NCBI RefSeq assembly: GCF_900141705.1
Contig: NZ_FQYM01000013.1
Coordinates: 1-64,000, forward strand
Origin: Fibrobacter sp. UWP2
GTDB lineage: Bacteria; Fibrobacterota; Fibrobacteria; Fibrobacterales; Fibrobacteraceae
Direction of reading: 5' to 3'
DNA: 64,000 nt
Below, one piece after another: positions 7,271-16,018 of the stretch (positions are counted from its first letter, which is position 1; every line of letters starts with the position of its first letter). The notes beneath the pieces are model-generated. The model ran no database searches, had not been told where the DNA came from, and saw only the letters and a list, made by a program, of their open reading frames with translations. Both the position numbers and the translations under genes were made by a program.

Positions 7271-10048
7271 CTGCGCTATCGTCTGCTTTTTATAGTGTTT
7301 GCCTTTGTCGGTATTGTAAACGCCCAGCTTCTGGACATGTCTCAAATGTCGCAGAACTACATGGCCGAGAACAGGATTAATAAGGTCAAGGTCGAGGGGA
7401 ATGTTCACATGGACCAGCGTTCGGTGCTGAGTCGCATTGGCATTCGCGACGGTCAAAGCTATACCCCCACGGCGCTTACCGAGAAGGTCCAGGGGGCGGT
7501 GACCAGCTTGTACGAATCGGGCTTGTTTGACGACGTGACCGCTTGGGTCGACTACCTGGACGAGGGGACCGACGTGGACCTCATCTTCAAGATTAAGGAA
7601 CTCCCTGCCCTTGATACTGCCATTTTGGACGGCTGCGACGAAATTTCGGAAGAAGACCTGCGGCTAAAACTCCGCATGATCCCGGGACGTGTCTACAGCA
7701 AGAGCCAGCTGGAACGTGACCGTCAGGCGTTGTTGGAATACTACCGCTCGGAAGGCTACCTGCTTGCCGAGGTGGGCTACCGCGAAGAGGCTGTGGACGA
7801 GAACTTGAATAAGGTGACCTTCATTATCCGTGAAGGAGGGAAGGTCAAGGTCCGCTACTTCATTATCAAGGGTAACGAGCACGTGCCTGCCGAAGACATC
7901 AAGGAGCACATGCTCACCAAGCAGGACCAGTGGTGGGGTGGCGGCGAATTCAAGGAAGCCGTCTTTAACGCTGATCGAGACACAGTGCTGAACGCCATCC
8001 GCCACTTTGGCTACCTGGATGCCGAACTGACCGAATATTTCGCCGAGTACCTGCCGGACTCGACCTGCCTGTTCTACCTGGGTCGAATGGTCCCGGTCGG
8101 CAACGACTTGAAGGTGCTTTTTGACCAGCTGAACCTTGCTATGAGCGACAGCGCCACAGCCCTCCACAAGATGGCCGGCAAGCCCACCATGCAGGTAACG
8201 CACTACTACCGCAACGAGCGCGTGGGTGCGCACGGCTACGTGTCCCGTCCTCTGCCTCAGGTCAAGGACGAGGAGGACGCCCTCAAGGCTTTGAACGACA
8301 TTATCCGCTACGAGAGCGCCCGCAAGGAATGGCTCAAGATTACGGATGGCCGCAAGTTCAACAACCCCAAGATTTATGATCTGAGGAACAAGAAGAAACG
8401 TTCCCCCTACGAAGAAAAACTTTTGGTGCGCTACATGCTCGAAGACATGTTCCCCGCCCTCAACAAGTATGACGATATCAAGACCTCGAGCGACATCGCC
8501 ATCCATATTTCCATGATCGAGGGGCGCCGCTATTACATGGGCAGCCTGCACTTCTCGGGCAACGAGGTTTTGAACGACAAGATTCTGGATTACGCCTTCC
8601 GCCTCGATAGCGGCGAGGTCTTTGATCAGTACGTCTACGATGCCTCCAAAAAGGCGTTGCTCGACTCTTACCGCGAAGACGGCTACTTGTTTGCCCAGTT
8701 TGAGGAAGAGCGTACGTTTACGAACGATTCAATCGTGAATTTGACTTACCGCATGCGCGAAGGTTTGCCGGCGAGCATCCACAAGGTGCATATCCACGGC
8801 AATACCAAGACGAACGAAAAGGTGATTCGCCGCGAAGTGCGCCTGTATCCGGGCGATACCTACCGCCAGTCCGCCATGGAGCGCAGCTTCCGCGAAATCA
8901 TGCAGCTCAATTACTTCGACATGGTCATTCCCGACATCAAGGTCGTGGGTGAGCAGGAAGTGGACCTCGACTTTACGGTGCAAGAGAAGGAAGCCGGTAC
9001 GGGTACCTTTAGCCTCGGTGTTTCGTACAGCGAATCCGACGGTCTCGTGGGTACGGCGAGCATCTCGATCCCGAACTGCTGTATGGGTAACGGTCAGGCC
9101 GCGACCCTCAGCCTGGAATACGGCGAAGACAAGAAGAGCGCCGCCATCAGCTTCCAGGAGCCGTGGCTCTTTGACAAGCCCATCACCTTGGGTACGAGCC
9201 TCAGCTACAGCTGGTGGAATATGGACAAGTATAACGACCCCGACATTACCCGCTATGGCGGCAGTGTCTACCTGGGCAAGCGCCTCAAGTGGCCCGACGA
9301 CTACTTCTACGGGCAGGTCGGTTACAGCTGGCTCATGAACAAACAGGGCCCCAACATCGACGACAGCTACGTGGTGTACACGGGTGTTGAATCTGCCATC
9401 AACTTCAGGCTGGTGCGCGACGACAAGAACTTGCCGCAGTTCCCCACCGAGGGCTCCCGTTACGTGCTCGACGTGCAGGTGGCCGACGACGTACTGTTCA
9501 GCGACTTTGAATTCGTGAAGACGGAACTGACCATCAAGTGGTGGTTCCCGTTGTTCCGCGATCGTCTGGCGATTGCGCTCACCAACGAATACGGCGTGAT
9601 ATTTGGCGACCAGCTGCAGTACCGTACTCTGTACTCGATGGGCGGCGTGCTTGGTTACGAGGGCATGATGCGCGGTTACAGCTCGGGCTCTATTGGCTAC
9701 CGCCGCTTGGGCCGCAGCTTCCAGTACATTGGCGCCGAACTTCAGTTGGGCATTGTGCCGCAGACGTTCTACCTGTTGCCGTTCTTCTTTGACGCGGGCA
9801 ACGTGTTTGGTGAACGCTATGATCCGGGTACCAAGGTGGCAAAACCTAGCCGCAATCCTTTGAGCGAATGGGATCCGACCAGCCTCAAGAAGGATATGGG
9901 CTTTGGCTTCCGCGTGGTTGTGCCGATGCTCGGTATCATTGGCTTTGACTTTGCCTGGCCCATGGATGTGGGCGAAACGTACAGCGGCTTGCAACGCACG
10001 CAGGTGGGTGACATGGAATTCAACTTCGTCATTGGACAAGGCTTCTAA
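7271..10048 (+). CDS. bamA: Outer membrane assembly factor BamA
   Basis: BamA folds beta-barrel proteins into the outer membrane. Five POTRA modules are recognisable (first near KVKVEGNVHMDQ, last near IHKVHIHGNTKTNEKVIRRE), followed by a 16-strand-type barrel starting at FSLGVSYSESDG and ending in aromatic GQGF. The annotated length from the GTG at 7295 leaves too short a signal peptide. Extending to CTG at 7271 gives LRYRLLFIVFAFVGIVNAQ, a proper signal sequence, preceded by AGGTAGG six bases upstream; I therefore chose CTG. POTRA3 holds an insertion of about 150 residues (roughly 259-406). Skp follows after 15 bases, a classic partnership. Confidence 0.93.
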   Translation: MRYRLLFIVFAFVGIVNAQLLDMSQMSQNYMAENRINKVKVEGNVHMDQRSVLSRIGIRDGQSYTPTALTEKVQGAVTSLYESGLFDDVTAWVDYLDEGTDVDLIFKIKELPALDTAILDGCDEISEEDLRLKLRMIPGRVYSKSQLERDRQALLEYYRSEGYLLAEVGYREEAVDENLNKVTFIIREGGKVKVRYFIIKGNEHVPAEDIKEHMLTKQDQWWGGGEFKEAVFNADRDTVLNAIRHFGYLDAELTEYFAEYLPDSTCLFYLGRMVPVGNDLKVLFDQLNLAMSDSATALHKMAGKPTMQVTHYYRNERVGAHGYVSRPLPQVKDEEDALKALNDIIRYESARKEWLKITDGRKFNNPKIYDLRNKKKRSPYEEKLLVRYMLEDMFPALNKYDDIKTSSDIAIHISMIEGRRYYMGSLHFSGNEVLNDKILDYAFRLDSGEVFDQYVYDASKKALLDSYREDGYLFAQFEEERTFTNDSIVNLTYRMREGLPASIHKVHIHGNTKTNEKVIRREVRLYPGDTYRQSAMERSFREIMQLNYFDMVIPDIKVVGEQEVDLDFTVQEKEAGTGTFSLGVSYSESDGLVGTASISIPNCCMGNGQAATLSLEYGEDKKSAAISFQEPWLFDKPITLGTSLSYSWWNMDKYNDPDITRYGGSVYLGKRLKWPDDYFYGQVGYSWLMNKQGPNIDDSYVVYTGVESAINFRLVRDDKNLPQFPTEGSRYVLDVQVADDVLFSDFEFVKTELTIKWWFPLFRDRLAIALTNEYGVIFGDQLQYRTLYSMGGVLGYEGMMRGYSSGSIGYRRLGRSFQYIGAELQLGIVPQTFYLLPFFFDAGNVFGERYDPGTKVAKPSRNPLSEWDPTSLKKDMGFGFRVVVPMLGIIGFDFAWPMDVGETYSGLQRTQVGDMEFNFVIGQGF

Positions 10049-10063
10049 GTAGCAGGAGGTTCT

Positions 10064-10579
10064 ATGCTTCGTAAACTGGTGATTCTGCTTTCGATTGTGT
10101 TTGCATGCGCAAGTTTTGCCGAAGACGGCCTGCGCATTGCTCACGTAGATTCCAAGCTCATCTTTGACGGTTACAAGGGCACCAAAAAAGCTCAGGAAGA
10201 ATATGACCGTCAGGTGGCCAAGTGGGAGCAGCAGGGCAACCTGTTGCAAAAGGAACTGGCTGCCATCAAGGAAAAACTGGACAAGCAACTCTTGATGCTC
10301 TCCGACGAAAAAAAACGTGAACTTGAAGCCGAGTACCAAAAGAAGGATACCGAACTCAAGGGGTTTATTGACCGCGTGTATGGCCGTAAGGGCGAGCTCA
10401 TCAGCGAAAACGAGAAGGTGAGCGCCCCGATTATTCAGCTGATCCGCAAGGCCATTAACGAGATTGCCCTGCAAGAGGGCTACGACATGGTCGTAGACCG
10501 CGCGACGGGCGCCGTGGTCTTTTGGAAAAAGGAAAACGACCTCACGAATAAAGTATTGGATTACTTGAACAATAGATAA
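10064..10579 (+). CDS. skp: Periplasmic chaperone Skp/OmpH
   Basis: Skp holds unfolded outer-membrane proteins in the periplasm on their way to BamA. The 171-residue protein has a signal peptide ending near SFAEDG, then the family opening IAHVDSKLIFDGYKG and a long charged coiled coil (about residues 45-110) that forms the chaperone tentacles. It lies directly after bamA with a good AGGAGG ribosome binding site and is followed by a hairpin terminator. Confidence 0.9.
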   Translation: MLRKLVILLSIVFACASFAEDGLRIAHVDSKLIFDGYKGTKKAQEEYDRQVAKWEQQGNLLQKELAAIKEKLDKQLLMLSDEKKRELEAEYQKKDTELKGFIDRVYGRKGELISENEKVSAPIIQLIRKAINEIALQEGYDMVVDRATGAVVFWKKENDLTNKVLDYLNNR

Positions 10580-10590
10580 TTTTATTGTGT

Positions 10591-10622
10591 AATGTGGAAA
10601 ATTTCACATTTGTCTTTTTTAT
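10591..10622 (+). terminator. Terminator after skp
   Basis: The arms AATGTG (10591-10596) and CACATT (10605-10610) pair, with inner GAAA/TTT extending the helix, followed by TGTCTTTTTT. Position 12 bases after the skp stop supports rho-independent termination of bamA-skp. Confidence 0.6.
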
Positions 10623-10656
10623 TCTCAAAGACTACGTCGTACCAACCACTAACTAC

Positions 10657-10695
10657 TTCAAACCTCAAACCTCAAAGCAGCGTAGCTGCGACCTC
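10657..10695. repeat. Palindromic intergenic repeat, left of ettA
   Basis: A tandem CCTCAAA run leads into the perfect triloop palindrome GCAGCGTAGCTGC (10677-10689), then GACCTCAAA. A related unit in inverse orientation lies at 12443-12491, on the other side of ettA. Confidence 0.55.
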
Positions 10696-10703
10696 AAATC
10701 TCT

Positions 10704-12398
10704 ATGGCCGAACAGAATAAAGCAGAAAAATTCGTTTTCTACATGTACAAGATGACCAAGTCCTATCCGCCCAACAAGGAAGTGCTGAAGGACATTTCCT
10801 TGAGCTTCTACTACGGCGCAAAGATTGGCATCATCGGCCAGAACGGTGCCGGTAAGTCTACGCTGTTGCGCATCATGGCGGGCATCGACAAGGAATTCCA
10901 GGGCGAAGCTTGGATCGAGCCGGGCCGCACCGCGGGTTACCTGCCGCAGGAACCGCAGCTGGACCCGAACCTGACCGTCAAGGAAAACGTGATGCAGGCC
11001 GTTGCCAAGAAGCAGGCCGTGCTCGACCGCTTCAACGAGATTTCCATGAAGTTCGCCGAACCCATGGAAGACGACGAGATGAACAAGCTCCTCGACGAAC
11101 AGGCGAAGCTCCAGGACATCATCGACGCGCAGGACTTGTGGAGCCTTGACCGCAATATCGAAATTGCCATGGACGCTCTCCGCTGCCCGCCGGGCGACTG
11201 GCCGGTGACGAACCTCTCTGGCGGTGAAAAGCGCCGTGTGGCCCTTTGCCGTTTGCTCCTCGAAGAACCGGATTTGCTGCTCTTGGACGAACCGACGAAC
11301 CATCTGGATGCAGAAACGGTTGCATGGCTCGAACGCCACCTCCGCGAATACAAGGGCTCCGTGATTTTGGTGACCCATGACCGTTACTTCCTCGACAACG
11401 TGACGAACTGGATTTTGGAAATCGACCGCGGTCGCGGCATTCCTTGGGAAGGCAATTACGCCCAGTGGCTCGACCAGAAGCTGGAACGCCTCCGTGGCGA
11501 AGAGAAGGGCGAATCCGACAGGCAGAAGCGCCTTGCCCGCGAACAGGAATGGGTCAAGCAGAGCCCGAAGGCGCGCCAGGCCAAGAGCAAGGCCCGTCTC
11601 AAGGCCTACGAGGAATTGCTTGCCGAAGATTCTCGCGAACAGATCAAGGTGGCGCAGATCCACATTGCAAACGGCAAGCGCCTGGGCGATATCGTGATTC
11701 AGGCGGAACACCTGCAGAAGGCCTTTGGCGACAAGGTGCTGTTCGACGACTTAAACTTCAACCTGCCGCGCTCCGGCATCGTGGGCATTATCGGCCCGAA
11801 CGGTGCAGGTAAGACGACTTTGTTCAAGATGATTATGGGCCAGGAAAAGCCCGATGGCGGTACGCTCAAGATTGGCGAGACCGTGGAAATCATCAGCATG
11901 GAACAGGGCCGCGACAGCCTCGACGACAGCAAGACTGTGTGGGAAGAAATCACCGGCGGGAACGACGAGATTATGGTGGGCGACCGCAAGATGAACGGTC
12001 GCGCCTACTGCGGACTCTTCAACTTCACGGGTGCCGCCCAGCAGAAAAAGCTCACGACGCTTTCGGGCGGTGAACGCAACCGCGTGCTCATGGCGAAGAA
12101 CCTGCAGAAGCCGGGCAACCTCCTGTTCCTCGACGAACCGACCAATGACCTTGACATTGAAACGCTGCAGGCCCTGGAACAGGCAATCCTCAAGTTTGCA
12201 GGCTGTGCCGTGATTATCTCGCATGACCGCTGGTTCCTGGACCGTATCGCCACGCACATCCTCGCTTACGAAGGCGATTCCAAGGTGGTGTGGTTCGAAG
12301 GCAACTGGAGCGAATACGAAGCCGACCGCCGCAAGCGCCTCGGCGAAGATGCCGACAACCCGAAGCCCATCAAGTACAAGACGCTCAAGCGCGACTAA
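10704..12398 (+). CDS. ettA: Energy-dependent translational throttle protein, ABC-F
   Basis: EttA binds the ribosomal E site and gates entry of new 70S complexes into elongation according to ATP/ADP level. The 564-residue protein has two ATP-binding cassettes without membrane segments: Walker A GQNGAGKST and GPNGAGKTT, signatures LSGGEKRR and LSGGERNR, and Walker B regions LLLLDEPTNHLDAE and LLFLDEPTNDLDIE. Its opening, VFYMYKMTKSYPPNKEVLKDIS, is typical of EttA rather than Uup or ABCF resistance factors. It is a single gene flanked on both sides by related palindromic repeats. Confidence 0.95.
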   Translation: MAEQNKAEKFVFYMYKMTKSYPPNKEVLKDISLSFYYGAKIGIIGQNGAGKSTLLRIMAGIDKEFQGEAWIEPGRTAGYLPQEPQLDPNLTVKENVMQAVAKKQAVLDRFNEISMKFAEPMEDDEMNKLLDEQAKLQDIIDAQDLWSLDRNIEIAMDALRCPPGDWPVTNLSGGEKRRVALCRLLLEEPDLLLLDEPTNHLDAETVAWLERHLREYKGSVILVTHDRYFLDNVTNWILEIDRGRGIPWEGNYAQWLDQKLERLRGEEKGESDRQKRLAREQEWVKQSPKARQAKSKARLKAYEELLAEDSREQIKVAQIHIANGKRLGDIVIQAEHLQKAFGDKVLFDDLNFNLPRSGIVGIIGPNGAGKTTLFKMIMGQEKPDGGTLKIGETVEIISMEQGRDSLDDSKTVWEEITGGNDEIMVGDRKMNGRAYCGLFNFTGAAQQKKLTTLSGGERNRVLMAKNLQKPGNLLFLDEPTNDLDIETLQALEQAILKFAGCAVIISHDRWFLDRIATHILAYEGDSKVVWFEGNWSEYEADRRKRLGEDADNPKPIKYKTLKRD

Positions 12399-12434
12399 GT
12401 CGCGCGGGTCGCAAAAATTCGCAAGCGACTTTTT
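12397..12434 (+). terminator. Terminator after ettA
   Basis: AAGTCGC (12397-12403, overlapping the stop) pairs with GCGACTT (12425-12431), and TTTT follows. The 21-base loop contains a smaller inner GCG-rich helix. Confidence 0.55.
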
Positions 12435-12442
12435 GCTTTGAG

Positions 12443-12491
12443 CTATGAGGTCGCTCGCGAAGCTCGCTTTGAGGTTTGCGGCTACGCCGCA
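12443..12491. repeat. Palindromic intergenic repeat, right of ettA
   Basis: Contains TGAGGTCGC, a GCTCGCGAAGCTCGC core, TTTGAGGTTTG and the perfect palindrome TGCGGCTACGCCGCA (12477-12491, triloop TAC). In reverse complement it shares the ACCTCAAAGC...GCGACCTCA frame with the unit at 10657-10695. Confidence 0.55.
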
Positions 12492-12601
12492 GACTATTTT
12501 GCTGTCTGTACGATTGTAATATTGTCTTTTTTTACAAGCAGGGTACTGAAAATAGTTTATATTGTTTGGCAAAGGACGGGTGAACGCAGAAGGAGTTTTT
12601 T

Positions 12602-13498
12602 ATGAAGAAATCACTTATCTTTAGTATGGCTCTTGCCGTGATGCTGGCAGCTTGCGATGATGAGTCGCCGTCATCTTCAAATCCTGCAGATTCGGAAATT
12701 GACAGTTCTAGCTCTGTAGAAGAAACGCTTTCTTCGTCATCGGTTGAACAGGGGAGTTCCTCGTCAAAGGGAGTATCGTCATCATCAAAAGAAGAGGCGA
12801 AATCGTCGTCTTCTGTAGCAGAACAGGAATCTTCTTCGTCAAAGGGAGTGTCGTCATCATCAAAAGAAGAGGCGAAATCCTCGTCTTCTGTAGAACAGGA
12901 AAGTTCCTCGACTGAACAGAAATCTTCTTCGTCAGAAAAAGTTCCGTCGTCTTCGGAAGTCGTCGAGGAGTCCTCTAGCTCGGAACCGGGCGATACGACT
13001 ACGGTGAATTCAAGTTCGTCTGCGGAGGTCGTTTCTTCGTCTTCGGGACCGCAGGAATTGGATGTCCAAGTGTCAACGAAATGTTTTGCGGATTATCCTT
13101 TTGGGAATGTGCCGACGCTTGCCACCAAGGCGTATATGCAGCCGGATTCGAGCGGAAGGTTCTCGGGTTCGCTGTGGTATGTTGTAGATAACTGCCAAAG
13201 GCTGGGAGGAACCCTATCCAAGACGATGTCTGGGGACACCTTGGTCTTGAAATTTGTTGATGTCGAAGAGATTGCCAATTGTCTCTGCTGGTCTGATTTC
13301 GCTATAAGTTATGGATCTGAGCTTGAAAATATCAAGTATATCGATTACTCGGCACCTTATGCCAAGCATAGCACTTACGAAGTTGTGCATGAGCCGGATC
13401 CGGGCAAACCGTCCATGCTTGGATCATCGAGCTCAAACGGCGGTAGAGATTTGCTGTCGAGTGCGCAGGCACAGCAGTCTTCGTCAAGTTCTGACTAG
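12602..13498 (+). CDS. Ser-rich Fibrobacter lipoprotein of unknown function
   Basis: A 298-residue lipoprotein: signal peptide with lipobox VMLAAC at residue ~19, then a linker (about 20-150) made almost entirely of Ser with Glu, Lys and Val, then a ~130-residue globular domain with two or three Cys (FADYPFGNVP..., NCLCWSDFAISYG), and a short Ser-rich tail. Such linkers are typical of Fibrobacter surface proteins. Two near-identical ~70-base units encoding SSSSKEEAKSSSSV form an internal repeat. A strong AGAAGGAG site precedes the ATG. The globular domain was not recognised. Confidence 0.75.
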   Translation: MKKSLIFSMALAVMLAACDDESPSSSNPADSEIDSSSSVEETLSSSSVEQGSSSSKGVSSSSKEEAKSSSSVAEQESSSSKGVSSSSKEEAKSSSSVEQESSSTEQKSSSSEKVPSSSEVVEESSSSEPGDTTTVNSSSSAEVVSSSSGPQELDVQVSTKCFADYPFGNVPTLATKAYMQPDSSGRFSGSLWYVVDNCQRLGGTLSKTMSGDTLVLKFVDVEEIANCLCWSDFAISYGSELENIKYIDYSAPYAKHSTYEVVHEPDPGKPSMLGSSSSNGGRDLLSSAQAQQSSSSSD

Positions 13499-13580
13499 TG
13501 GCTAGCCCTCAAATTGCAGAGGGCCTAGAACGCCTAGACCCGTTTTTGACGCAAATAAATCTATCTTTTCTCCCAAACCC

Positions 13581-14225
13581 ATGCTCCATGTCTTCAAACA
13601 CGAACTTCGCCTAATTTTCCGGGATCCGAAATTCTGGATTCCCTTCATCATCCCGCCGGTAATCCTTGCGGCGAGCCAGGGGATTGCGGTTTCCCGCTTC
13701 GGCGGGCAGATTATGGAAGGCATGGAAGGCTATATGATGCTCTTGTTGGGCTGCCTCATGGCGCCCATGGGGGCGCCCTTGGCCGGCGATTCGTTTGCGG
13801 GTGAGCGGGAGCGCAACTCGCTTGAACTTTTGCAGCTTTCTCCCATCGCGCCTTCGACGCTTTTCTGGGGCAAACTTCTGGCTATACTCCCTTTCCCGGT
13901 GGTGTTTTCGCTTTTGGCCCAATCGGCCTATTGGCTTGCGCATCCGGATGTTTCCACCGTCGCGGCGGTGGCCTCCATTCTCGGCGCCCTTTCGGCGGTG
14001 CTCCTCACGACGGTGTTTTCCCTGATGGTCTCGCTCCGCGTAAAGACGGTCCGGGCGGCGTCCCACATCTCCTTGTTCCTGGTTATCCCGCTGCTGCTCG
14101 CCGTGCAGGTTTTCTATGAGACGTTCCTTGCGGGAGTCCTCTTCCCGATATTTACTCTGTTGGGGTCGGTTCTTGTGAGCCTGGGGGCGTCTTTGCTTGC
14201 CCTTCGTCGATTCTTAACAAAGTAA
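13581..14225 (+). CDS. ABC-2 type transporter permease
   Basis: A 214-residue inner-membrane protein with about six hydrophobic segments, opening HVFKHELRLIFRDPKFWIPF, the usual amphipathic start of ABC-2 and NatB-like permeases, and the conserved cytoplasmic SFAGERERNSLELLQLSPI. It would need an ATPase partner, and none is adjacent on either side. It is shorter than typical single-polypeptide permeases of this class (about 240-400). Substrate unknown. Confidence 0.75.
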   Translation: MLHVFKHELRLIFRDPKFWIPFIIPPVILAASQGIAVSRFGGQIMEGMEGYMMLLLGCLMAPMGAPLAGDSFAGERERNSLELLQLSPIAPSTLFWGKLLAILPFPVVFSLLAQSAYWLAHPDVSTVAAVASILGALSAVLLTTVFSLMVSLRVKTVRAASHISLFLVIPLLLAVQVFYETFLAGVLFPIFTLLGSVLVSLGASLLALRRFLTK

Positions 14226-14389
14226 AAAATACATATAAAGTAACTTACGAAAAGTGACATAAAACGTCGTGGGGCCTTGACGAACCCATGCCGTTACTGA
14301 AATTTTCAAAACTTACAAAAAACTTCCATCTTTCTTATAGCAATAAATTTGGAAGTGAAATGTAAGAAATAAACTTTTTTTGTTTTCTA

Positions 14390-14430
14390 CCTTCTGCGAC
14401 GCAATTGGAAGTTTGCCATCCACCAGAAGG
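14390..14430 (+). promoter_or_regulatory. Hairpin that would occlude the ribosome binding site of the FadL-like gene
   Basis: CCTTCTG (14390-14396) is exactly complementary to CAGAAGG (14424-14430), and the second arm includes the Shine-Dalgarno AGAAGGAG of the gene starting at 14438. Folding would hide the site. The remainder of 14226-14389 shows nothing recognisable. Confidence 0.4.
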
Positions 14431-14437
14431 AGACAAG

Positions 14438-15850
14438 ATGAAACTTCACGAATCGGCCCTGGTCCTTGCCCTTGCTTCACTAGCCTTTGCAGGCGGCATC
14501 AACACGAACACCAACCAGTCTGTCCTTTTCCAGCGCAGCGTAGCCCGCGACGCTTCCACCGATGTGGACGCCCCGTATGCGAACCCGGCGGGGACTGCCT
14601 TTATGGAAGACGGCTTCCACATTTCCCTCAACAACCAGACTTTTTGGCAGTCCCGCTCGGTTACGGTGGATAATTCCCCGATCTTTGCCGACGACACGGA
14701 ATTTGAGGGCGAGGCGTTTGTCCCGTCGCTCCCGAGTCTGCTTGCGACCTGGCATCATGGCAACCTGGCTGTTTCGGGCCATTTTGGCGTGATTGGTGGC
14801 GGTGGCAAAGTGAATTTTGACGACGGCATCCCCAGTTTCCATGCCTTGATGTTCTCGGCCCTTAAGCAAATCGAGGACGGACTTACCGAAAAGGGGCTCA
14901 AGACCACCAAGAGCGCCGTCGATATTTCGTTGGACGCCAGCTCCTACATTTTCGGCGCGACCCTCGGTGCCGCCTACAAGTTCAACAACATATTCTCTGT
15001 GTATTTGGGTGCCCGCTTCAACTACGCAATGAACACGTATGATGGTTCTATTGAGAACCTTAAATTGAACACGACCGTTCCCGGCGTGAATCCCGATGGC
15101 AAAATGAAGGATGCGAGCGAATTGGCCGACACCTTCGAAGACCTCGCCGCTGCAGCCAAGAAGGCTGGCAAAACGGAAGAAGCCGTTCAGTACGCGACGC
15201 TCGCGGGGACTTTTGAAACGCTCGACGATAAGGCTTCCATGGAACTTGATGTGGAACAGACCGGCTGGGGTATTACCCCGATTCTCGGTCTCGGTTTCCA
15301 GTACAAAAAATTTACGGTGGGCGCGAAACTCGAGTACAACACGAGCATCGAGATGGAAAACGACACCAAGAAGAATGGCACTCCGCTCTCCCAGTTTGAC
15401 GACGGCGAAAAGGACAACAACGACATCCCGACCCTCGTGACCTTGGGCTTGACCTATGCCCCCATGGATTACTTCCGCATTTCTCTGGGTTACCACCACT
15501 GGTTCGATTCCAAGGCCGATTACTCGGGTGACCTGGAAGATTACATCGACGATACGAACGAGATGCTTTTTGGCGTCGAGTATGATTTCTTGAAACGCTT
15601 TACGGCGGGTGCCGGCATGCAGGTCACCCGTTATGGCATCACCGACGACTACATCAGCGACATGACCATCAACCTGAGCTCCGTGAGTTTTGGGTTTGGT
15701 CTTGGCTGCTGGGCTACCGACTGGATGCGCGTGAACTTGAGCTACTTCCACACTTTGTACGAAGACTACGACGAAAAGGTCGAATACGGCGTGAACACCT
15801 ACAACCGCGAAAGCCGCGGTTTTGGCGTGGGCCTCGATTTCAAGATTTAG
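14438..15850 (+). CDS. FadL/OMPP1-like outer membrane porin
   Basis: A 470-residue beta-barrel of the OMPP1/FadL/TodX type, which take up hydrophobic compounds. Features: signal peptide ending LAFAGG, early motif DAPYANPAGTAFMEDGF (an NPAG block typical of the family), alternating barrel strands, and a C-terminal FGVGLDFKI strand. A central helical insert (about 220-270) is rich in Ala and Lys. The ATG at 14438 was chosen because AGAAGGAG lies just upstream and the signal peptide begins there; an upstream ATG at 14405 adds only an unlikely leader. Confidence 0.75.
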   Translation: MKLHESALVLALASLAFAGGINTNTNQSVLFQRSVARDASTDVDAPYANPAGTAFMEDGFHISLNNQTFWQSRSVTVDNSPIFADDTEFEGEAFVPSLPSLLATWHHGNLAVSGHFGVIGGGGKVNFDDGIPSFHALMFSALKQIEDGLTEKGLKTTKSAVDISLDASSYIFGATLGAAYKFNNIFSVYLGARFNYAMNTYDGSIENLKLNTTVPGVNPDGKMKDASELADTFEDLAAAAKKAGKTEEAVQYATLAGTFETLDDKASMELDVEQTGWGITPILGLGFQYKKFTVGAKLEYNTSIEMENDTKKNGTPLSQFDDGEKDNNDIPTLVTLGLTYAPMDYFRISLGYHHWFDSKADYSGDLEDYIDDTNEMLFGVEYDFLKRFTAGAGMQVTRYGITDDYISDMTINLSSVSFGFGLGCWATDWMRVNLSYFHTLYEDYDEKVEYGVNTYNRESRGFGVGLDFKI

Positions 15851-15888
15851 GCCAAGGGATTGCCTTAAAAGGTTCCTTTTTGAGAGAG

Positions 15889-15922
15889 GCCTGCCGGAAT
15901 TTGTCCTGGCGGGTCTTTTTTT
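15889..15922 (+). terminator. Terminator after the FadL-like gene
   Basis: GCCTGCC pairs with GGCGGGT across a short loop (with a G-T pair) and is followed by CTTTTTTT. Confidence 0.6.
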
Positions 15923-16018
15923 GTATATTGCTTGTCATAGGATGGCGCGAAGTTCGCCATATTGATACATCCCGGGCAGGGGCCGCCTAGGCGGGAATGC
16001 ATTCTTCGGGGTGGCAAA

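Noticed and set aside
7025-7456. 143-codon minus-strand frame upstream of bamA
   Set aside because: Very Lys/poly-A driven sequence over an AT-rich leader and the bamA start, with no ribosome binding site or domain.
8729-10474. Long minus-strand open frame of 581 codons
   Set aside because: It lies antisense to bamA and skp, which have clear domain matches; its composition (His/Arg/Val-rich) is that of an antisense shadow in GC-rich coding DNA.
12690-13060. Possible CRISPR-like or tandem non-coding array
   Set aside because: The repetition is codon-level Ser-rich coding in one continuous frame with a lipobox; repeat spacing is irregular.
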